From an uncultured Corynebacterium sp. (GTDB lineage Bacteria > Actinomycetota > Actinomycetes > Mycobacteriales > Mycobacteriaceae), in contig CAJZGD010000109.1 of the NCBI GenBank assembly GCA_915275065.1, positions 1 to 8,476 of the forward strand: a DNA stretch of 8,476 bases, written 5' to 3'. The translations under genes were made by a program, and so were the position numbers. Below are positions 1 through 5,599 of the stretch, piece after piece; position 1 is the first letter of the stretch; the number at the start of each line of letters is the position of its first letter. Under the pieces are notes generated by a model. That model saw only the letters and a program-made list of their open reading frames with translations, was not told the origin of the DNA and ran no database searches.

Positions 1-46
1 GTATTCGTGCCGGGCGAGTTCTTGCTATGTCAAGTCTTATTGCGGT

Positions 47-310
47 TTAGGACATTTTATTGAGGGCGTTCGCCATCTTGGACTTCTTGTTGGCACCATT
101 ATTGCGGTGGAACACGCCCTTGGTGACAGCCTTGTCCATAGCGCGGGAAGCAACACGCAGCTGAGCTTCGGCAGCAGCCTTATCTCCGCTGGCCACGGCC
201 TCACGGAACTTACGGATCTCGGTGCGCACAGCAGAGCGGATGGCTTGGTTACGCTGACGGCGCTTTTCGTTGGTGAGTACCCGCTTCTTCTGGGACTTAA
301 TATTTGCCAT
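47..310 (-). CDS. rpsT: 30S ribosomal protein S20
   Basis: This 87-residue protein is S20, a primary 16S rRNA-binding protein of the small ribosomal subunit. It begins MANIKSQKKRVLTNEKRRQR, the classic basic S20 N-terminus, continues with helical Arg/Lys-rich segments, and ends in the conserved KGVFHRNNGANKKSKMA stretch near residues 64-80. Length matches the family. The ATG start at 310 is preceded on the minus strand by AAGAGGT about 7-8 nt upstream, a good ribosome binding site. The PemK/MazF-like gene lies 132 bp upstream on the same strand, so the two could be co-transcribed, although the gap is large enough for a separate promoter. No clear U-tract terminator is visible in the 46 bases downstream. 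Confidence 0.98.
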   Translation of the reverse strand: MANIKSQKKRVLTNEKRRQRNQAIRSAVRTEIRKFREAVASGDKAAAEAQLRVASRAMDKAVTKGVFHRNNGANKKSKMANALNKMS

Positions 311-398
311 AATAATCTACCTCTTGGGTCTTGATGGAAGACCACCTGGGCATACAATACCTCAACCCCAAGGTCCTGGTTGATTCTGCCTAGGTGTG

Positions 399-415
399 CG
401 TTGCATTGGGCAACG
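399..415 (-). other. small hairpin between the PemK/MazF-like gene and rpsT
   Basis: A perfect 6-bp inverted repeat, CGTTGC and GCAACG around a 5-nt loop, lies 28 bp after the stop of the PemK/MazF-like gene and 88 bp before rpsT. It has no T-run after it on either strand, so it is not a standard terminator. It could be a weak attenuator or an mRNA-processing element for rpsT, or it could be chance. Confidence 0.25.
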
Positions 416-442
416 AGGAACTAGCCTAGCAGGAACCCCCAG

Positions 443-1108
443 CTAATTCCAACCATATTCGTTCCGCAGACGGCTGGCGATCCTGTTGAATCGACCCAGG
501 GGGATCACAGCCCCTTGGCGGCGAATGGCAGTTTCCGCCACCTTGATGACCTTATCGAGTCGCAGCCAGGAGCGACGGCCCTGCTCATCCCAGGGACCTG
601 ACCCAATATCTAACCATTTTTCGTCGTTGGCATGTTCCGGGTTGGGCGAGGTGATGAGCCCCAGCACATGGTCGCCAGTGCGGCCGATCACGACGAGGGC
701 ACGCTCCGTGAACTTCGGAGCGGTGTCATCAGTGGTGATTATTGTTTCGTCATTGGGGTCCACATCCTGGTTGGGCACCCAGAACCAGACGACCTCACCG
801 GGATCAACTTGGCCATCCATATTGGGGGCATAGAAGATATTGCGGGGAAAGGAATCGCTGGTGCATACGGTGAAGTCGCAGGTAAAAGGCCTATCTGCTT
901 TGGTTGGTTCGATGCCTTGCAAACCTAACCTAGAGTACAGCATGTCGAGACCTTCGTCGAGCGCACCCGTATGATCGCGACGGAATGACTCCAACACCTT
1001 GTCCAGCCAGCGTTTGGGCTTTTTCTGGTCAGCGGGCTTCGGCTGATGAAGAATGTGCCGGTGCCCGCTTTCTTGACGCCGTAGCTTCATGGTCAACACT
1101 CTAGTCAC
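443..1108 (-). CDS. PemK/MazF-like family protein, no adjacent antitoxin
   Basis: The 221-residue frame has a C-terminal half resembling PemK/MazF-fold proteins (growth inhibitors, many of them mRNA interferases). DPGEVVWFWVP at residues 102-112 corresponds to the first strand (GDVVWV-type). ERALVVIGR at 135-143 corresponds to the RPVLVI strand, with the usual Pro replaced by Ala. It ends in a WLDIGSGPWD and RRSWLRLDKVI block around 165-188. Residues 1-60 form a basic helical extension absent from minimal MazF toxins of about 110 residues. Start choice is uncertain. The longest frame uses GTG at 1108, but GTG at 1099 has GGAAG 8 nt upstream, a better ribosome site, and would give 218 residues; an ATG at 1090 is also in frame. 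No small antitoxin gene is visible on either side. It may be a housekeeping descendant of the fold rather than an active toxin. Nuclease activity is not shown by the sequence. Confidence 0.72.
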   Translation of the reverse strand: MTRVLTMKLRRQESGHRHILHQPKPADQKKPKRWLDKVLESFRRDHTGALDEGLDMLYSRLGLQGIEPTKADRPFTCDFTVCTSDSFPRNIFYAPNMDGQVDPGEVVWFWVPNQDVDPNDETIITTDDTAPKFTERALVVIGRTGDHVLGLITSPNPEHANDEKWLDIGSGPWDEQGRRSWLRLDKVIKVAETAIRRQGAVIPLGRFNRIASRLRNEYGWN

Positions 1109-1171
1109 TTCCCACTGTAGTTATTAGGATTCGCGCCTTAATGCGTGGTTTGTTATTAGATTTACACTTTA

Positions 1172-1202
1172 ATTATACATCGGCCCATAGGGATTTATCC
1201 AA
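1172..1202 (-). promoter_or_regulatory. candidate sigma-A promoter for the PemK/MazF-like gene
   Basis: The minus strand reads a perfect TATAAT at 1177-1172 with TTGGAT at 1202-1197 upstream, 19 bp apart. The spacing is slightly long, so the -35 assignment is weak, but the -10 sits about 65-70 bp before the gene start, in AT-rich divergent DNA. Transcription would begin near 1165. Confidence 0.4.
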
Positions 1203-1342
1203 GGGGGGCTGCAATTTTGCTTTCAATTTTTAGGGGTATCTCAGCGTTCGTTAAAGGTGGTCGCGGCGGTATGGAGCAGTGGAAATAGCATGGTTCTCTC
1301 TCGTGAAACATTGGGTCACACCCACTTTAATAAGTGATATGA

Positions 1343-1370
1343 TTAACATTTATGTAGTGAGATTTATAAT
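1343..1370 (+). promoter_or_regulatory. candidate sigma-A promoter for lepA
   Basis: TTAACA at 1343-1348 and a perfect TATAAT at 1365-1370 are separated by 16 bp, close to the housekeeping sigma consensus. Transcription would start near 1377, giving lepA a leader of roughly 120 nt. The CACTT/AAGTG repeat at 1323-1336 lies just upstream. Confidence 0.6.
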
Positions 1371-1499
1371 TTCTATGATTGCTACCACATTATTGAATCG
1401 GCAGGAGCGAATCACGGTGCGGTACGACGCGAAAAAGCGTTCTGGAAACCGTCTACTCATGCGGTAATGTGAGGGGGATTTCAAGGAGAAAGAGGGATT

Positions 1500-3356
1500 A
1501 TGGCCAAAAATTTCGCAGAAACAACGTTTACTGACCTGGAGCATATTCGGAATTTCTGTATCATTGCCCACATTGACCACGGGAAATCCACCTTAGCGGA
1601 CCGTATTTTGCAATATTCCAATGTGGTGGATGCGCGGGATATGCGCGACCAATACCTCGATAATATGGATATCGAGCGTGAGCGGGGCATTACCATTAAG
1701 GCCCAAAACGTGCGGCTGCCTTGGGTGCCCCGCACTGGCCCGCATAAGGGGCAAGAGATTGTCATGCAGATGATCGACACCCCCGGCCACGTGGATTTTA
1801 CCTACGAGGTTTCTCGGGCGCTCGAAGCCTGCGAGGGGGCAATTTTGCTTGTCGACGCAGCTCAAGGCATTGAGGCGCAAACCCTGGCTAACCTCTATCT
1901 GGCCATGGAAAATGACCTCGAAATCATTCCCGTTCTCAATAAGATCGACCTGCCGGCCGCAGATCCCGAAAAATACTCCCTCGAAATCGCCCACATTATT
2001 GGTTGCGAACCCGAGGATGTGCTGCGGGTTTCCGGCAAAACCGGTGAAGGTGTTGAGGCGCTATTAGATAAGGTAGTCGAGCTTGTGCCCCCGCCCACCA
2101 CCGACCACCCCATGGACGCGCCCGCCCGTGCCATGATCTTCGACTCGGTCTACGACACCTATCGGGGTGTGGTCACCTATATCCGCATGATTGACGGCAA
2201 GCTCACCCCGCGCCAAAAAATCAAGATGATGTCCACCGGTGCCGTTCACGAGCTGCTAGAGATCGGCATTGTCTCGCCCACCCCCAAGAAGTGTGAGGGG
2301 CTGGGGCCCGGTGAGGTGGGATATCTCATCACCGGCGTGAAAGACGTGCGGCAATCCAAGGTGGGTGACACCGTGACCTGGTCCAGCAAGGGTGCGACCG
2401 AGCCGCTTCAGGGCTATGAGGACCCCAAACCCATGGTGTACTCCGGGCTATTTCCCATCTCCCAGGCCGATTTCCCGGACCTGCGGGATGCCCTAGAGAA
2501 GCTACAACTCAACGACGCCTCCCTCACCTATGAGCCAGAGACCTCGGTGGCATTGGGCTTCGGGTTCCGCTGCGGTTTCTTGGGGCTACTCCACATGGAA
2601 ATCACCCGCGACCGACTCGAACGAGAGTTCGGTTTGGATCTGATTTCGACCGCGCCATCGGTGTCCTACCGGGTGGTTGCCGAGGACGGTTCGCACACGC
2701 ACGTCCATAACCCCTCCGATTGGCCGGGTGGCAAGCTTCGGGAGGTGTGGGAGCCCATCGTCAAGACCACGATCATTGTGCCAAGCGAGTTCGTGGGTAG
2801 CACCATGGAGCTGTGTCAGTCGAAACGCGGCCAGATGGGGGGCATGGACTATCTTTCCGAGGATCGGGTTGAGCTGCGCTACACCATGCCGTTAGGCGAA
2901 ATTATTTTCGATTTCTTTGATGCGCTCAAGTCCCGCACCAAGGGGTATGCGTCCCTCAACTACGAGGAGGCAGGGGAGCAGGAGTCGAACCTGGTCAAGG
3001 TGGATATCCTACTCAATGGTGATCCGGTGGATGCGTTTTCGGCGATCGTGCACCGGGATTCGGCCCAATGGTATGGCAATAAGATGACCAAGAAACTCAA
3101 GGAGCTGATCCCGCGTCAACAGTTTGAGGTGCCAATCCAGGCTGCCATCGGCTCGAAAATCATCGCCCGGGAGAACATTCGGGCGGTGCGCAAAGACGTG
3201 CTGGCCAAGTGCTATGGCGGTGACATTTCCCGAAAGCGGAAGCTTTTGGAAAAGCAGAAGGAAGGCAAGAAGCGCATGAAGTCGCTGGGATCGGTGTCGG
3301 TGCCCCAGGAAGCCTTCGTGGCGGCCCTGTCGACCGACGACAATAACAAGAAGTAG
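1500..3356 (+). CDS. lepA: Elongation factor 4 (back-translocating ribosomal GTPase LepA)
   Basis: LepA/EF4 is a ribosome-bound GTPase related to EF-G, implicated in ribosome back-translocation, initiation or subunit biogenesis. All GTPase motifs are intact: AHIDHGKST at 23-31 (G1), RERGITIK at 60-67 (switch I), DTPGH at 93-97 (G3) and NKID at 147-150 (G4). EF-G-like domains II, III and V follow; then comes the LepA-specific basic C-terminal domain, with SRKRKLLEKQKEGKKRMK and SVSVPQEAF near the end. At 618 residues it matches the actinobacterial form, which carries a slightly longer N-terminus (MAKNFAETTFTDLEHIRNF) than E. coli LepA. The ATG has AAGGAG 11 nt upstream. The gene stands alone on its strand and is followed by a terminator hairpin, so it is probably monocistronic. 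Confidence 0.98.
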   Translation: MAKNFAETTFTDLEHIRNFCIIAHIDHGKSTLADRILQYSNVVDARDMRDQYLDNMDIERERGITIKAQNVRLPWVPRTGPHKGQEIVMQMIDTPGHVDFTYEVSRALEACEGAILLVDAAQGIEAQTLANLYLAMENDLEIIPVLNKIDLPAADPEKYSLEIAHIIGCEPEDVLRVSGKTGEGVEALLDKVVELVPPPTTDHPMDAPARAMIFDSVYDTYRGVVTYIRMIDGKLTPRQKIKMMSTGAVHELLEIGIVSPTPKKCEGLGPGEVGYLITGVKDVRQSKVGDTVTWSSKGATEPLQGYEDPKPMVYSGLFPISQADFPDLRDALEKLQLNDASLTYEPETSVALGFGFRCGFLGLLHMEITRDRLEREFGLDLISTAPSVSYRVVAEDGSHTHVHNPSDWPGGKLREVWEPIVKTTIIVPSEFVGSTMELCQSKRGQMGGMDYLSEDRVELRYTMPLGEIIFDFFDALKSRTKGYASLNYEEAGEQESNLVKVDILLNGDPVDAFSAIVHRDSAQWYGNKMTKKLKELIPRQQFEVPIQAAIGSKIIARENIRAVRKDVLAKCYGGDISRKRKLLEKQKEGKKRMKSLGSVSVPQEAFVAALSTDDNNKK

Positions 3357-3379
3357 GCGTCACCGCCCAGCGTTTTTCA

Positions 3380-3432
3380 CCCCCTTTGCTACCCCTGTCA
3401 TTTCTCAGGATGGGGCTAGCGGGGGGATTTTT
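3380..3432 (+). terminator. rho-independent terminator after lepA
   Basis: A bulged GC-rich hairpin begins 23 bp after the lepA stop. CCCCC (3380-3384) pairs with the G-run at 3421-3426, GCTA (3388-3391) with TAGC (3417-3420), and CCCC (3392-3395) with GGGG (3412-3415). The hairpin is followed by ATTTTT. An alternative outer pairing uses CACCCCCT (3378-3385) and AGGGGGTG (3433-3440), which would compete with it. Confidence 0.6.
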
Positions 3433-3591
3433 AGGGGGTGGGGCCAATGAAACCTAGGTGAGATTTACATGGGTTTGAGATGAAATAATCTTGGTGAAAA
3501 ATTGGGATATTTTCAGCTTTATTGGGGAAAATCTGCCGGATTTATTCGTGATTGGCAAGAGGGGTCGGGGTTTACCGATGGCGGCAATTCG

Positions 3592-3616
3592 AAACAAAAA
3601 CCCCCTATTTTGGGGG
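3592..3616 (-). terminator. rho-independent terminator of the GTPase/roadblock operon
   Basis: Read on the minus strand this is ACCCCC, a 6-nt A-rich loop, GGGGGT and then a run ending TTTTTGTTT. It is a textbook intrinsic terminator about 100 bp after the stop of the roadblock gene at 3715. It defines the end of the two-gene minus-strand transcript. The rest of 3441-3714 shows no gene; two ORF-sized frames there span this terminator and lack coding character. Confidence 0.85.
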
Positions 3617-3714
3617 TAATATAAGTGATGCTGGGGCCGCATACCGCTCGCGCGAAACGTCGAAAACGGGTGCGAATGATGATGCCTCGGCCCCTGCCGT
3701 GGGCGTCGGCAAGC

Positions 3715-4173
3715 TTATATTTCGTCGAGCCAGTCGGTGAGGGCCTTCGCTAATGCCTGCGCCTGGTGGATAGCCATGCCTAGCTGCGTATCACGGGCAA
3801 ATAACCCCAGCACTAGGTGGCCGACCGGCGGGTGCTCAATCCTAGCCATGCCTAGGAACTCGGAGTTTGGTAATTCAACGGCGACGACGGTTTCTTGCAG
3901 GTCACTTTTGAGCGGGTCAATCACCTGGGCCTGAGCCAGGGACACACTCAACATGGAGGCGTTTAATGCCGCCATGCGGGATGCATCATCGGGCGAGTTA
4001 AAACCGATCGAGGCGACGTGAATGCCGTCCCCGGTGCCCAAGATAATTGAGTGTATTCCCTGGTACTGGTTGCGCAAATGCGACAGCAGCGGCAGAGCTG
4101 CTGCCGCAATGTCATTTGCGCCAAAGTCACGCCCACGCACCCGCCGGTGTCGAGCAATGAATTCGTCTGTCAT
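3715..4173 (-). CDS. Roadblock/LC7 domain protein (MglB/CvnB-like GTPase partner)
   Basis: This 152-residue protein has the roadblock/LC7 pattern: an N-terminal helix (about 19-36), the strand GIHSIILGTGDGIHVAS (39-55), and a long helix containing DDASRMAALNASMLSVSLA. Two strands follow (TVVAVELPNSEFLGMARI and GHLVLGLFAR), then a final helix ending LTDWLDEI. Roadblock proteins dimerise and act on small Ras-like GTPases, as scaffolds or activating proteins (MglB on MglA; CvnB in conservons). Its ATG overlaps the GTPase stop by 4 bp (ATGA at 4173-4170) and has AGGAG 6 nt upstream, so the two are translationally coupled and very likely form one complex. There is no signal peptide or membrane segment, so it is cytoplasmic. 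Roadblock fold is well supported; the exact biochemical effect on the GTPase is inferred. Confidence 0.85.
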   Translation of the reverse strand: MTDEFIARHRRVRGRDFGANDIAAAALPLLSHLRNQYQGIHSIILGTGDGIHVASIGFNSPDDASRMAALNASMLSVSLAQAQVIDPLKSDLQETVVAVELPNSEFLGMARIEHPPVGHLVLGLFARDTQLGMAIHQAQALAKALTDWLDEI

Positions 4174-4892
4174 GAGTTACTCCTGATAGCGAGTTCCACC
4201 ACCCGGGCCACATCTTCACGAATTCTGGGATCCGCTACGACAACTGGAGTGGGCGGCATGATCGGGATGGGCGGCATTCCCGGGGGCACCACAAGGGGTG
4301 CAGCACCGGCAATAGCACCATCGCCTAGATCAACTTTAGCCAATTGCTCAGTCAGCAACGTCTTCGTCATGGAGGTGATAGTGGCTTCGTCGATTTCAAC
4401 GAAGTTCAGGGCAATACATAGTCGCCCCTTTTTCAGGGGGGTTTTCACCTCTGGAATCCACTGCTCCAACTGTTCTTCGATCAGGGTGGGGTCACCATAC
4501 AGCCACAGCACCACACCTGCCTCCGGGTTATTCAGTGCCGCCCGGGTGGATTCGAATCGGTCCTGGCCAGCCGTGCCAAACAGGCCGATTTCGGTGCCGT
4601 CATCTCGTTTCCAAATGCCGTAGTCGATGCCCACGGTTGTGGTGGTCTTCCACCTAGGGATGAATTCGTCGTTTTCGGATCCCTTGACTTCCGTCATAAT
4701 GGGAAGCACGGTGGACAAGGTTTCGACGCAGGTGGTTTTACCCACCCCGACGGGCCCCACGAAAACCACACCTTTCGTGGTAGGGGAGCCGATGATTGCA
4801 TCCTGGGGCACGGAATGATAGGGGTCCAGGTCGAGAACGTCGAGTTCTTCGATCTTGCCATGACGCCGTCTGCGGAAGGAGTTCGATTGCAT
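4170..4892 (-). CDS. CvnD-like small GTPase (conservon/COG2229-type)
   Basis: This 240-residue cytoplasmic GTPase resembles the conservon CvnD proteins of Actinobacteria. Visible motifs are GPVGVGKT at 46-53 (P-loop), WKTTTTVGIDYG at 81-92 (switch I region) and LFGTAGQDRF at 104-113 (G3). The G3 Asp of DxxG is replaced by Gly, as I recall from CvnD relatives (FGTPGQ). There is no NKxD; LNFVEID at 162-168 sits at that position. A basic N-terminal patch (FRRRRHGK, 6-13) precedes a 30-residue leader. A Pro-rich insertion (PPGMPPIPIMPP, starting about residue 203) lies before the last helix. The ATG at 4892 has AGGA about 13 nt upstream, a loose ribosome site. It is first in an operon with the roadblock protein. 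The likely role is a nucleotide-dependent switch regulated by roadblock partners; the downstream pathway is unknown. Confidence 0.85.
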   Translation of the reverse strand: MQSNSFRRRRHGKIEELDVLDLDPYHSVPQDAIIGSPTTKGVVFVGPVGVGKTTCVETLSTVLPIMTEVKGSENDEFIPRWKTTTTVGIDYGIWKRDDGTEIGLFGTAGQDRFESTRAALNNPEAGVVLWLYGDPTLIEEQLEQWIPEVKTPLKKGRLCIALNFVEIDEATITSMTKTLLTEQLAKVDLGDGAIAGAAPLVVPPGMPPIPIMPPTPVVVADPRIREDVARVVELAIRSNS

Positions 4893-4939
4893 TGTCTTAA
4901 TAATTTCCTAATCCGAATTTGATTTGACCCAATATCTTA

Positions 4940-4968
4940 AGTATTGATTAAGTAGCCTAGGTTGTCTA
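4940..4968 (-). promoter_or_regulatory. candidate promoter of the GTPase/roadblock operon
   Basis: On the minus strand TAGACA (4968-4963) and AATACT (4945-4940) are separated by 17 bp. They match five and four positions of the housekeeping consensus respectively. Transcription would start near 4933, about 40 nt before the GTPase ATG. Confidence 0.4.
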
Positions 4969-4979
4969 ATCTGAAATCT

Positions 4980-4997
4980 AATCGGGTTCACCCGATT
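4980..4997. promoter_or_regulatory. 7-bp inverted repeat, candidate operator between divergent promoters
   Basis: AATCGGG-TTCA-CCCGATT is a perfect inverted repeat. It overlaps the first bases of the plus-strand -35 candidate (4996-5001) and lies 11 bp upstream of the minus-strand -35 candidate (4963-4968). The position suits a dimeric regulator controlling both transcription units. No regulator gene is present in the window. Confidence 0.45.
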
Positions 4998-5024
4998 GGC
5001 GCGAGCTGGTTTTCCCACTATAGA
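4996..5024 (+). promoter_or_regulatory. candidate promoter of the second roadblock gene
   Basis: TTGGCG (4996-5001) and TATAGA (5019-5024) are 17 bp apart. Transcription would start near 5031, giving a leader of about 44 nt. A second -10-like TATAGC lies at 5028-5033. Confidence 0.5.
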
Positions 5025-5074
5025 AAATATAGCGAACGTTGAAACAGGTCCGAATCGAAAAGGAATTGGCGAAT

Positions 5075-5449
5075 ATGTCCCAACAAGATCATCTTAATAA
5101 CTTCTTGAATAACCTCGCAGAGGATATTTCTGGCTTCATTGGTGCTTCGGTCGTAGACCTGGGTACGGGCATGTCTTTGGCCTCGGTTGCCCGGGTGGCA
5201 AACTTTGACCTTGATGTCGCCGCTGCCTATAACTGCGAAATGGTGAAAGCAAAGCGGAAGACCATTCAGGCTCTGGGCATTGACTCTCACTTGCAGGATA
5301 TGCTGCTTACCTTATCCGACCAGCTTCACCTGGTGCGGGTGCTCAATAACGACTTGTTCGTGTACGTCGCTGTTCAGTCCTCGCAGTCCAACCTGGCCCT
5401 GCTGCGGACCGCAGTGAACGCCAACATTGAGAAGTACAATCTGGTCTGA
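5075..5449 (+). CDS. Small roadblock/LC7-like protein
   Basis: The ATG at 5075 is preferred over the in-frame TTG at 5039 because AAAGGA lies 10 nt upstream of it; the TTG has no ribosome site and falls at the predicted transcript start. The 124-residue product has a helix (HLNNFLNNLAEDI), a strand pair (GFIGASVVDLGTGMSLASV), and a long helix with DLDVAAAYNCEMVKAKRKTI. Strands follow (DMLLTLSDQLHLVRVL and LFVYVAVQ), then a C-terminal helix (NLALLRTAVNANIEKY). This order fits the roadblock/LC7 fold. The AAxxNxExVxAKRKT block recalls a widespread family of small bacterial roadblock-like proteins; that match is from memory. It is transcribed divergently from the GTPase/roadblock operon and probably joins the same system. 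Its TGA stop (5447-5449) is in the same frame as the long open frame that follows. Confidence 0.8.
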   Translation: MSQQDHLNNFLNNLAEDISGFIGASVVDLGTGMSLASVARVANFDLDVAAAYNCEMVKAKRKTIQALGIDSHLQDMLLTLSDQLHLVRVLNNDLFVYVAVQSSQSNLALLRTAVNANIEKYNLV

Positions 5450-5599
5450 AATGGTCGCCCGGAGTTAGCGGACCCCACGTCAAAACCAGAATCTTCCACG
5501 GAAGAATCCTCCACAGAATCTACCCAATCCTTAGCCAGCCCAGCGGCACCCGCTGCTGGGTCTGCGGCTGCGACTCCTACAGCTCCCACAGTTCCTACT
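5447..5599 (+). other. in-frame TGA followed by 50 sense codons with no start
   Basis: After the TGA at 5447-5449 the same frame reads on without a stop through 5599 into the long downstream frame. These 50 codons contain no ATG, GTG, TTG or CTG. Their composition (Ser, Thr, Glu, Pro, then Ala/Pro/Thr) matches the downstream protein, so they look coding. The ATG at 5451, touching the stop as TGAAATG, is in another frame and meets TAG after five codons. Options are stop-codon readthrough, a nonsense mutation or base error in a once-continuous gene, or a nonstandard start. Confidence 0.6.

Larger units (their letters stand above)
1109..1499. other. 391-bp divergent intergenic region
   Basis: This AT-rich stretch separates the minus-strand PemK/MazF-like gene from lepA. 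It holds one promoter candidate on each strand and a small inverted repeat, CACTT-TAAT-AAGTG at 1323-1336, immediately upstream of the lepA -35 candidate. A GTG-started 62-codon frame at 1279-1467 runs across the lepA promoter, has no ribosome site and no recognisable features, and is not called. No RNA gene is recognised here. Confidence 0.6.

Noticed and set aside
920..934. AACCTAACCTAG resembling part of a DtxR iron-regulator site
   Set aside because: It lies within the PemK/MazF-like coding sequence, lacks the second half of the palindrome and is not near a promoter.
1279..1467. 62-codon plus-strand frame upstream of lepA
   Set aside because: GTG start without a ribosome site, spans the best lepA promoter, and has no coding-like composition.
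3452..3459. ACCTAGGT palindrome, with other CCTAGG copies in the window
   Set aside because: Short and scattered both in and between genes with no consistent spacing; no support for a binding site.
3454..3740. Two overlapping 62-codon frames, one on each strand, in the gap after lepA
   Set aside because: They cross the minus-strand terminator hairpin and have no ribosome site or recognisable product; one also runs into the end of the roadblock gene.
4051..4623. 190-codon plus-strand frame
   Set aside because: It lies antisense to the GTPase and roadblock genes, which have clear family motifs and a coupled overlap.
4946..4968. AGCCTAGGTTG as a possible DtxR box in the divergent control region
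   Set aside because: The half-sites are in the wrong orientation for the consensus palindrome.
5451..5468. ATG at 5451 touching the roadblock stop (TGAAATG) as the start of the next gene
   Set aside because: The frame meets TAG after five codons and is not the frame of the long downstream protein. It would work only if a base were missing or added in this short stretch.
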